Below are positions 51,995 through 59,680 of a stretch of 64,000 nucleotides of DNA, piece by piece. Origin of the DNA: a bacterium (GTDB taxonomy: Bacteria; Armatimonadota; Zipacnadia; Zipacnadales; UBA11051); assembly GCA_021372615.1 (NCBI GenBank), contig JAJFUB010000004.1, positions 1 to 64,000 on the forward strand, read 5' to 3'. The notes under the pieces are model-generated. The model saw only the letters and a program-made list of their open reading frames with translations, ran no database searches and had not been told where the DNA came from. The position numbers and the translations under genes are program-made. Position 1 is the stretch's first letter; each line of letters opens with the position of its first letter.

Positions 51995-53278
51995 CTAGCC
52001 CTTGAGCTGTTCGAGCAGCCCCACGGCGGCCTCGACGATCTGCTCCCCGAAGCCGGGCATGTACGGGGTGGAGTTCGGCTCGTACGCGCCCTCCTCGAAG
52101 GCCCGGCCGGTCGGGATGTACCCGACGCTGTCATTGCCCAGTTCCAGCACCATCGTCTGCGCGAAGGGCGAGCGGCGCTTGATCTCCAGCCCCAACTCAA
52201 CGAACAGCTCTCCGGGCGCGCTGACGAGGGCCAGGTCGCCGATGCGCAGGGCCTGGACCACCGTGGTGTGCGCCGTCGGCGGCGTCGCCTCGAACCGCCG
52301 CACCCGGCGCTGGAACGACCGCTCGCCCATCAGCACGGGCTTCCCGGCCGCGAGGCGGTCCTCGATCTCCTGGGCCTGCGCCAGGTCCTCCGGGGTGGCT
52401 GGCGGACGCGCTGCGAGGGTCACTTCCGCCAGCGCCCCGGCCAGCGGCGCCTCCCCGATGAACTCCGCCTCATTCCAGGCCCACAGGGCGTTCGCCGCCA
52501 CCAGCGCCGCGGCCCGCTCGCAGTGCTGGTAGTGGTCGTTCCGGTTCGTGACGCGTCCCATGACATTCACGTTGTTGATATCCCCCGAGGCCCCATTGGA
52601 CAGCGCCGCCACGAAGCTCGCCCCGCGCAGCCGCTGGATCAGCGTCGAGAAGAACCCGAAGTAGTCGGCCGAGAACGACGTGAAGTCGTCGGGGATGCCG
52701 ACATAGTGCAGGGCATAGTTGCCCAGCAGGCCAAGCGGGCCACTCCCGGGGCGGCGCAGGACCATCACGCCCACTTCAGGGTCGGTCGGACCGGCCGGCT
52801 CGACCACGTCGGGGTTGCGCACACCGGGGTTCGTCTGCACCGTGCCATCGGCCATGCGGTAGCGGCGGTTGAAGACCAGGCGGCCCTCCGTCGTCCGCGC
52901 CCATCCCACCTCCGCTTCCTCACGGGCCTGCCAGGCGACGCGCACCCCATCGGCGATGCGCCCCCCCAGCCACTCGGTGTAGGCGTCATCGCCGGTCTCG
53001 GGCCCGGTGTGCGTGTGGGTGCAGGCGATGAGCACCTGCTCGGGCTTCAGCCCCGTGGTCTCGGCAATGCGGGCCTTGGCCTGGTCCAGGTACTTGCGGC
53101 CCACCCCGATGACATCGCACACAGCCACCGCCACAGCGGCCCCGGAGTCCTCGAGCGCGAAGCTGCGCACGTGCAGCGGATCGTGCACCGTGCTGGCCGT
53201 GCGCTCCTCGAAGTAACCCCGCATCCGGGTTCCGAGGGGAGGAGTGATATCGAGACACGACACGCCCGCCGTCAGCAT
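51995..53278 (-). CDS. Neutral/alkaline ceramidase-like hydrolase
   Basis: This 427-aa protein resembles the N-terminal zinc amidase domain of neutral/alkaline non-lysosomal ceramidases. Family landmarks are the metal-binding segment ACTHTHTGPETGD, GNYALHYVG, and the active-site loop LSNGASGDINN containing the nucleophile-type Ser/Gly-Asp region. It is shorter than full ceramidases (about 650 aa) and lacks a signal peptide and the C-terminal Ig-like domain, so it may be a cytoplasmic amidohydrolase with another substrate. The ATG at 53278 begins LTAGVSCLDITPPLG, the family's usual N terminus, with GAGGTG upstream. It is the only minus-strand gene between 38.6 and 58.4 kb. Confidence 0.82.
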   Translation of the reverse strand: MLTAGVSCLDITPPLGTRMRGYFEERTASTVHDPLHVRSFALEDSGAAVAVAVCDVIGVGRKYLDQAKARIAETTGLKPEQVLIACTHTHTGPETGDDAYTEWLGGRIADGVRVAWQAREEAEVGWARTTEGRLVFNRRYRMADGTVQTNPGVRNPDVVEPAGPTDPEVGVMVLRRPGSGPLGLLGNYALHYVGIPDDFTSFSADYFGFFSTLIQRLRGASFVAALSNGASGDINNVNVMGRVTNRNDHYQHCERAAALVAANALWAWNEAEFIGEAPLAGALAEVTLAARPPATPEDLAQAQEIEDRLAAGKPVLMGERSFQRRVRRFEATPPTAHTTVVQALRIGDLALVSAPGELFVELGLEIKRRSPFAQTMVLELGNDSVGYIPTGRAFEEGAYEPNSTPYMPGFGEQIVEAAVGLLEQLKG

Positions 53279-53497
53279 GTGAACACCTCGTCCTGTCAGA
53301 ATTGCGGCGGGGCCACCGGGCGCGCGTGCTTCACTGGCCTGGCCTCGCCCCACCGATGGCACCTGTTCCGCCTCCGTACCGCCGGCACCTTGCTTCCGTC
53401 CCCTCGGGCGTTGCCCTGAGGCAGGTCCGGCGGAGCAGGATCGGGAACCCCTACCCCCGAATGCTCGCCCTGTGTCCGTCACCAGGAGGGAAATGCC

Positions 53498-56400
53498 ATG
53501 TTGTCCGGGATCGGTCTGGCTCTCAGCCTCGGCTTGCTGCTCGGCGCCTGCTGCCCCACGTCGGCGGCCCCACCCCGCGAGACGACCTTCTACGTCTCAC
53601 CGGCCGGCAACGACGCCTGGTCGGGGACGTTGTCGGCACCGGCCGCCGGCCGCAAGGACGGCCCCTTCGCCACCCTCACCCGCGCCCGCGACGCCATCCG
53701 CGCTCTGAAGGCCAAGGGCCCCCTGAGCAAGCCGGTCATAGTGCGGCTGCGCGGCGGCAGATACGCCGTCACTGACACCATCGCCTTTGAGCCCCAGGAC
53801 TCCGGGACCGAGCAGTGCCCGATCACCTACGCCGCCTTCCCCGGCGAGAAGCCGGAGTTGATCGGCGGCCGGCGACTGACGGGCTTCAAGCCCGCTGCGC
53901 AGGGGCAGCTTGTCGTGTTCCTCCCGGAAGTCAAGGCGGGCCAGTGGAGCTTCCGCTCCCTGTTTGTGGATGGCCGCCGTCAGGTCCGCGCGCGCTACCC
54001 CAACTTCGACCCCACCAACCCCTACCGCGGCGGCTTCCTCTACGCCGGCAAGAGCCCCGGCGGCCTCGGCGGCACGGTCGGCAACATCCACAACGCCGGC
54101 GACTGGATGGAGTACAAGGTGAGCATCCCGGCCGACGGCGAGTACGCCGTCTGGGTCTTCTACGGGGCCCAGAACGCCCCGTATGGCCGCACGGACATGG
54201 CGGGCCGCACCGGCCTGACCGTGGACGGCGGCGAGCCGGTCATGCTGACCAACCTGCAGGACACCGGCGCCTTCTCGGCCACCCGCTGGAGCCGCACCGC
54301 CACCCTCCGCCTCACCGCCGGGCAGCACACCATCCGCTGGACCAACTACCAGGGCGGAGGGCTGATCCTGGGCGGGATGCTGCTGAGTGATGACCCCGCG
54401 CTCAAGCCGGAGCAGCCGGTCGTCCCGCCGACCGCCCCCGGCCGCCACACCGTCGTCATCCAGGTGGACCAGTTCGCGGCCTACAACGGCAAGCAGCTCC
54501 AGGCCAGCCCCGGCGCCAACACCGGCACCAAGGACGCCCTGGGCCTCAAGCCCGAGGTCTTCAAGCAGTCCTGGCTCAGCCCCGGCGCCGAGGTGCACGT
54601 CTTCCCCTCCGGCCAGGGCAGTTGCCGGGCCTTCATGGAGATCCTCACCCCGACCGGCTACGACGCCAACACGGAGCGGCTGCAACTGGGCGGCAAGGAG
54701 GCCTCCTGCCCGCTCATTCCGGGCGACCGCTACTATGTGGGCAATGTCTATGAGGAACTCGACAGCCCCGGCGAGTGGTATCTCAACCAGGAGACCGGGA
54801 TGCTGTACCTGCAGCCCCCTCCCGGCTTCTCCGCCAGGTCCGAGGTCATCGCGCCGACCCTCGGCCGCATGATTGACCTGCAGGGCGACCCGGCCGGCAA
54901 GCAGCCGGTCTCGTACCTGCGCTTCTCCGGCCTGACCCTCCGCTGCACCGATTGGGCGCTGGGCGAGGGCTGCGCGGGCTATGGCATGGGCTCGGACGGC
55001 ACGATCTACGGCCGCCACGCTGTTGCCTGCGCCGTGGAGAACTGCACCTTCTCGGCCCTCGGCAAGCACGCCGTCGCCTGGAACGGGGGCGAGGGCAACC
55101 GCGTGGCGGGCTGCGACATCTCCCACGGCGCGGGCGGGGGAATACTCATCTCGGGCAGCGCCCGCAACACCGTCACCGACAACCACATCCACCATATCGG
55201 CGAGGGCTACAAGCACAACGGCGGCGTCTGCCTCACCGGCGCCAACGCCTCCGAGAACCTCGTCTCCCACAACGCCATCCATGATGTCTCCCGGTACGCC
55301 ATCACCATGAAGGGCGCGGGCACCAAGAACGTCATCGAGTACAACTTCATCCAGAACACCAGTCTGGAGACCTACGACACCGGCGCCATCGAGGTGACCC
55401 AGGGCGACCGCAACGCCCAGAGCGGCACGAAGATCCACGGCAACCTCGTGCTCGACGGCGTCGGCTACTCCTCGAGCTATGAGAAGCCCGTCTTCTGCTC
55501 CTGGGCCATCTACCTGGACTCCTTCGCGGGCGGCTATGAGGTCACCGACAACGTCTGCGCCCGCAGCTCCTACGGCTGCCTGCACCTGCAGGGCGGCAAG
55601 GGCAACACGGTCCTAAACAACATCTTCGTGGACGGCGCGCAGTATCGGGGCTCGCTGAGCAACTTCGACAACAACTGGGCCAACAACGTCGTGGAGCGCA
55701 ACATCTTCGCCTGGCAGTACCCCCAGGCCCGCGGCTTCACCTGCGGCAAATTCGGCCCGGATGTCCTGCGCATGGACTACAACCTGTACGGACCCCCGCC
55801 GGGTGTCGAGCCGAAGTTCGGCCGCGGCAACTCCACCTTCGCCGAGTGGCAGGCCCTCGGCTTCGACCAGCACGGGGCCATCGCCGACCCCAAGTTCGTG
55901 GACCGCGACCGCGACGACTATCGCCTGAAGCCCGACTCGCCCGCCCTCGCCCTGGGCTTCAAGCCGCTGGCGCTGACCCGCGCGGGCCTGGTCGGCAAGC
56001 GCTGCACCTGCAGGATCACCCCGCTGTGGCCGGAGTTCTGGGCCGCGGCCCAGGCCATGGTCAAGACGCAGCCCGCGCAGTTGGCGCCGCCCGTGCCGCT
56101 GCACGCCGTCGCGGTCACGCAGGCCCCGACCGTTGACGGGACGGTCAGCGCCGGCGAGTGGCCCGGCTATGCGGTGACCATGGGGCAGACCCCCGAGCGC
56201 CGACCTGTCTCCGGCCCGCCCTGCAGCGCCTACATCTGCCACGACGCCACGACGCTCTACGTGGCCGTGACGGTGCCCTTGCGCTTGCCCACCAGTGTGC
56301 ACCGCCAGGGCCCGCAGGGCGTGGTGGATCAGACCGAGGTGGTCTTCCGCGACGCTTCCGGCGCCAAGCCGGGGCCGACCTTCTCGGTCCTGGGGAACGT

Positions 56401-56680
56401 CAGCGGCGTGCACGAGGTGTCCGGCCACACCAACGCCCCGGAGGCGCTGAACCAGGCCGTGCTGAAGGCCTCGCGCTTCGCCGCCCGGGTGGGCGCGGAC
56501 CAGTGGACCGGCGAGTGGGCCATCCCCCTGGCCGCCGCGGGCATCACGATGCGTCCGGGCCTGAAGCTCGGCTACAACATGGGGACTTTCCGCAGTGAGA
56601 CCAACGAGTGGCTGATCTGGGTCGGCGCCCTGGCCACCACCCTGGACCTCGACGGCGGCGGCCTGCTCATCCTGGACTGA
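53498..56680 (+). CDS. Secreted parallel beta-helix protein with CBM-like insert and CBM9-like C terminus
   Basis: This 1,060-aa protein has an N-terminal leader with possible lipobox (LLLGACC). TTFYVSPAGNDAWSG (about 30-44) is the characteristic start of parallel beta-helix hydrolases and lyases. A beta-sandwich resembling CBM6-type domains is inserted at about 190-305 (DWMEYKVSIPADGEYAVWVFYGAQ ... LTAGQHTIRWTNYQGG). The helix then continues to about 830 (NTVTDNHIHHIGEGYKHNGG, NVIEYNFIQNTSLETYDTGAIEV, ADPKFVDRDRDDYRLKPDSPAL). The last 190 residues form a CBM9/DOMON-like domain (APTVDGTVSAGEWPGY). AGGAGGG lies 9 bases before the ATG. It probably cleaves or binds a complex polysaccharide. Confidence 0.85.
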   Translation: MLSGIGLALSLGLLLGACCPTSAAPPRETTFYVSPAGNDAWSGTLSAPAAGRKDGPFATLTRARDAIRALKAKGPLSKPVIVRLRGGRYAVTDTIAFEPQDSGTEQCPITYAAFPGEKPELIGGRRLTGFKPAAQGQLVVFLPEVKAGQWSFRSLFVDGRRQVRARYPNFDPTNPYRGGFLYAGKSPGGLGGTVGNIHNAGDWMEYKVSIPADGEYAVWVFYGAQNAPYGRTDMAGRTGLTVDGGEPVMLTNLQDTGAFSATRWSRTATLRLTAGQHTIRWTNYQGGGLILGGMLLSDDPALKPEQPVVPPTAPGRHTVVIQVDQFAAYNGKQLQASPGANTGTKDALGLKPEVFKQSWLSPGAEVHVFPSGQGSCRAFMEILTPTGYDANTERLQLGGKEASCPLIPGDRYYVGNVYEELDSPGEWYLNQETGMLYLQPPPGFSARSEVIAPTLGRMIDLQGDPAGKQPVSYLRFSGLTLRCTDWALGEGCAGYGMGSDGTIYGRHAVACAVENCTFSALGKHAVAWNGGEGNRVAGCDISHGAGGGILISGSARNTVTDNHIHHIGEGYKHNGGVCLTGANASENLVSHNAIHDVSRYAITMKGAGTKNVIEYNFIQNTSLETYDTGAIEVTQGDRNAQSGTKIHGNLVLDGVGYSSSYEKPVFCSWAIYLDSFAGGYEVTDNVCARSSYGCLHLQGGKGNTVLNNIFVDGAQYRGSLSNFDNNWANNVVERNIFAWQYPQARGFTCGKFGPDVLRMDYNLYGPPPGVEPKFGRGNSTFAEWQALGFDQHGAIADPKFVDRDRDDYRLKPDSPALALGFKPLALTRAGLVGKRCTCRITPLWPEFWAAAQAMVKTQPAQLAPPVPLHAVAVTQAPTVDGTVSAGEWPGYAVTMGQTPERRPVSGPPCSAYICHDATTLYVAVTVPLRLPTSVHRQGPQGVVDQTEVVFRDASGAKPGPTFSVLGNVSGVHEVSGHTNAPEALNQAVLKASRFAARVGADQWTGEWAIPLAAAGITMRPGLKLGYNMGTFRSETNEWLIWVGALATTLDLDGGGLLILD

Positions 56681-56700
56681 TACCCGCCGCCCACGGCCCC

Positions 56701-56761
56701 GTAGGGCAGGCGGCCCCGCCTGCCCCTGCCCGTCGCGCGCGGGCGGGGCCGCCCGCGCTAC
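56701..56761. repeat. Family A palindromic repeats, inverted pair
   Basis: A GGCAGGCG-subtype copy at 56701-56725 faces an inverted CGCGGGCG-subtype copy at 56737-56761. Both carry GGCCCC at the centre instead of GGCCTC, so the two facing copies share the variant. They start 20 bases after the stop at 56680. Confidence 0.8.
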
Positions 56762-56830
56762 TGCGGCGTGGATACAACCGCCAGCCTGAACCAAACCACC
56801 GGGGCCTCGCCCCGAGCACTGGAGTAGACG

Positions 56831-58216
56831 ATGTCTTGTGACCCGACGCTTCCCAGCAGCTACGATGTGCGCCGCTTCGGCGCCCTGGGCGATGGCCAGA
56901 CCCTCACCACGGCCGCCCTGCAGCAAGCCCTGGACACCTGTGCGGCCGACGGTGGCGGCACGGTGGTCGTGCCCGCCGGCACGTACCTCACCGGCACGCT
57001 CTACCTGAGGAGCCATGTGACGCTGCACCTGTGCGCCGGCGCCACCCTCCTGGGCAGCCCCCGGCCGGAAGACTACAACCCCGACGACGTCTTCCCCGAG
57101 AACCGCGTCTTCGCGATCGAGAAGGTCTCGGGCGCCCACCTCATCATTGCCTATCGCCAGGAGCATGTGGCGATCACCGGCGAGGGCACCATTGACGGCA
57201 ACAGCGCCGCGTTCTTCGAGGCGCTGCCGGAAGAGGAGATCACGCGCTCGTATCGCCGCAAGAGCCGCAACTTCCCCTTCCGCGGCTGGCGCCCGGGCCA
57301 GATGGTCTTCTTCTGCCGCTGCACTGATGTCGCCGTGCGCGACGTCACGCTGCGCAACGCGCCGTACTGGACGCTGTTCCTGCACGGCTGCCGCTGGGTG
57401 CAAGTGCGCGGACTGCACATCACCAACCCGCCTCAGACCGCCAACGGCGACGGGATAGACCTGGACTGCTGCCAGGAGGTTACGGTCAGCGACTGCCTGA
57501 TCGAGTCAGGCGATGACTGCATCACCTTGCGCGCCAACGCCGCCCCGCTGGGCGAGGCAGCCCAGGACTGCGCGAACGTAGTCGTGACCAACTGCGTGCT
57601 CAGCACGCCGTGCAACGCCATGCGCATCGGCGTGGGCGACGGGGTCGTGCGCGACTGCACCTGCAGCAACATCATCATCAAGGAGGCCCGCACGGGGCTG
57701 AGCATCGTCGCCTGCTACTCGGAGCGCTCCGCCCACGGTGCGCGCCTGGAGAACCTGCACTTCGCGCACTGCGTCATGGACACCATGATGCCGATCAACC
57801 TGCAACTGGGGCCACACGCCAAGCCGCCGGCCACGATCCGCAACCTGAGCTTCTCCCACTTCCATCTGCTGGCCCGGCAGGGCTGCTACTTCGGCGGCAA
57901 CCCCGGCCACCCGGTCCAGGACCTGCGCCTGCACGAAGTGGACCTGCGCCTGACCGAGGGCGACGTCAACCCGAGCTTCCAGGCCGCGCAGGCCCATCCG
58001 GGCGGCGGCGCCAACGGCATCCCCTCGGGCCTGCTCGCGAGCTACGTGGACGGGCTACGGGTGGACGGTCTGCGGGTGCGCTGGGAGGACGACGCCGTCG
58101 CGGACTGGCAGTACGCGGCCGAGATCGAGCATAGCACGAACGTAGCGTTGGAGCGCGTCGAGGCCACCCCGCCCCCGCACTTCGCCGAGCGGGACGCTGT
58201 GCGCTACGAGGGGTAG
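56831..58216 (+). CDS. Glycoside hydrolase family 28-like protein
   Basis: This 461-aa parallel beta-helix protein is of the polygalacturonase/rhamnogalacturonase type. GH28 features are the N terminus YDVRRFGALGDGQTLTTAALQQALD, the catalytic region NGDGIDLD (N205-D210) and GDDC (D228-D229). The conserved GHG histidine loop is replaced by PCNAMRIG, seen in divergent GH28-like enzymes, so specificity is uncertain. There is no signal peptide, unlike its neighbours, which suggests action on imported oligosaccharides in the cytoplasm or a missed export route. GGAG lies 6 bases before the ATG. The gene ends at a strong hairpin terminator at 58225-58252. Confidence 0.88.
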   Translation: MSCDPTLPSSYDVRRFGALGDGQTLTTAALQQALDTCAADGGGTVVVPAGTYLTGTLYLRSHVTLHLCAGATLLGSPRPEDYNPDDVFPENRVFAIEKVSGAHLIIAYRQEHVAITGEGTIDGNSAAFFEALPEEEITRSYRRKSRNFPFRGWRPGQMVFFCRCTDVAVRDVTLRNAPYWTLFLHGCRWVQVRGLHITNPPQTANGDGIDLDCCQEVTVSDCLIESGDDCITLRANAAPLGEAAQDCANVVVTNCVLSTPCNAMRIGVGDGVVRDCTCSNIIIKEARTGLSIVACYSERSAHGARLENLHFAHCVMDTMMPINLQLGPHAKPPATIRNLSFSHFHLLARQGCYFGGNPGHPVQDLRLHEVDLRLTEGDVNPSFQAAQAHPGGGANGIPSGLLASYVDGLRVDGLRVRWEDDAVADWQYAAEIEHSTNVALERVEATPPPHFAERDAVRYEG

Positions 58217-58224
58217 AGAACCGA

Positions 58225-58252
58225 ACGGCGGCCCGCCGAGGCGGGCCGCCGT
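58225..58252 (+). terminator. Hairpin terminator after the GH28-like gene
   Basis: A 12-bp perfect GC-rich stem (ACGGCGGCCCGC with GCGGGCCGCCGT) closes a CGAG loop, 8 bases past the stop at 58216. It is followed by a C-rich stretch rather than a T-run. Confidence 0.7.
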
Positions 58253-58291
58253 CCCCGTGTACTGAGGTTTGTGCAAGTAGGGGAAGAGGCC

Positions 58292-58381
58292 GTGGGTGCC
58301 GCGTCGTGTGCGGCGGGCCCCACGGCTGGCGGCGGGGCCCGCCGCACACGTGAGAGCGCAAGCGGTCTCGGCGGCACCCGC
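58292..58381 (-). repeat. Y-shaped 90-nt repeat (family C), intact inverted copy
   Basis: This is the same element as 19433-19522 in opposite orientation. A perfect 17-bp inner stem (58305-58321 with 58334-58350) has a 12-nt loop. A side hairpin (58351-58370, 7 of 8 pairs) and an outer stem (58292-58302 with 58371-58381, one wobble) complete the Y. It lies between the convergent GH28-like and GMP-synthase-like genes. Confidence 0.8.
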
Positions 58382-58433
58382 CGCCTGAGCGTTTCCTCGC
58401 ATACGCCGACATCAGTAGGTCGCCACAGCGCGG

Positions 58434-59399
58434 CTACACGACCTCCATGGTGGAGGGCGGCTTGGTGGCGATGTTGTAGGTGACGCTGACCACGCCGGGG
58501 ACCTCGCCCGTCAGGCGCGCGCTGAGGCGCTCCAGTGTCTCCCACGGCAATCGCGTCGGGCGCGCGGTGCGCGCGTCCGTGCTGTCCCAGCAGCGCACCT
58601 CGATCTGCAGCCCGAAGTCACGCTCCCCCGCGCGCATCCCCGTGACCCGGTCCTCGTGCAGGATCGCCATGTACTGGAAGGCCTTCACGCCGGCCAGTTC
58701 CTCTTCGGTGATGCTCGTCGCCTGCCGGACCAGCGCCAGCCGTTCCGCCGTCGCTTCCCCGACGATGCGGGCCGCGAGGGCAGGCCCGGGGAACGGCATG
58801 CGGTTATACACGGACTCGGGTAACCCCAGCCCCTGGGCCAGCTTCCGCACCCCATCCTTGCGCAGTTGGACGATGGGCTCGAGGATCTCGTAGCCGAAGG
58901 CCTGCTGGGGGTCAATCCCCAGTTGGGCGAACACATTGTGTTGCCGCTTGATGCCCGCTACGGTCTCATCCACGTCCGTGAGGATCGTGCCCTGCAGCAA
59001 GTGCCGGGCGCCGCTGGCCCGGACCAGGTCGCCGAAGACATCGCGGTAGAAGGTCTGCGTCACGGCCTCCCGCTTGGCCTCCGGGTCCGTCACCCCCCTC
59101 AGGGCCGTCAGGAATTTGTCGCGGGCATCAATCAGCTCCACACGCACACCCAGGTCCGCGAACAGCCGCACGATGCGCTCCGGCTCGCCCTCGCGCATCA
59201 GCGCATTGTCTATGAGGTACGTCTTCAGACGGTCCCCCAGGGCCCGATGCCCCAGCATCGTCACCACCGACGAATCCACGCCCCCGGACAGTGCATTGAC
59301 GGCCAGACCGGAGCCGACCGCGGCTGAGATGCTGGCCGCTTGCGTGGCGATGAACTTCTCGGGGTTGAGGTCCTGCGCTGTGATCTCCTGGATACTCAC
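58434..59399 (-). CDS. guaA: Stand-alone GMP synthase-type ATP pyrophosphatase
   Basis: This 321-aa cytoplasmic protein corresponds to the ATP-PPase plus dimerisation half of GMP synthase, which converts XMP to GMP using ammonia. The P-loop SGGVDSSV (38-45) is intact, as are LLQGTI, IKRQHNV, RKDGVRKLAQGLGLP and RMPFPGPAL. The C terminus reads KPPSTMEVV where usual enzymes end KPPATIEWE. The N-terminal glutamine amidotransferase domain is absent, as in archaeal split enzymes, and no GATase gene is in the window. The GTG at 59399 is chosen because GGAGGGAG and GAGG lie upstream; an ATG at 59420 would add 7 residues without a ribosome site. A related nucleotide-modifying PPase role remains possible. 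Confidence 0.85.
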   Translation of the reverse strand: MSIQEITAQDLNPEKFIATQAASISAAVGSGLAVNALSGGVDSSVVTMLGHRALGDRLKTYLIDNALMREGEPERIVRLFADLGVRVELIDARDKFLTALRGVTDPEAKREAVTQTFYRDVFGDLVRASGARHLLQGTILTDVDETVAGIKRQHNVFAQLGIDPQQAFGYEILEPIVQLRKDGVRKLAQGLGLPESVYNRMPFPGPALAARIVGEATAERLALVRQATSITEEELAGVKAFQYMAILHEDRVTGMRAGERDFGLQIEVRCWDSTDARTARPTRLPWETLERLSARLTGEVPGVVSVTYNIATKPPSTMEVV

Positions 59400-59680
59400 G
59401 TGCCTCACTACTCCCTCCATCTGCAGAATGGTGCTGCCGGGGTGTGCTCTGAGGCAGGGGACGTGTCATCCCTGGCCGGTACCCCCCAGTTCCCCGCGCA
59501 CCCATCACATACCTCGCGGCCGCCCCCTCCCCGGGCGGGCGCGGCAGGAGAAGCGTAGCGGGGGAGAGAAGCTCTACCATACGAGTCCCGCAACCGGCAA
59601 CTGCTCTGCGCACATCTGGAGCCGGACCGAGCGGGATGTCTGACCGGGGGCATGGCAGACGCAGATCGGGAGGGCTGGGC

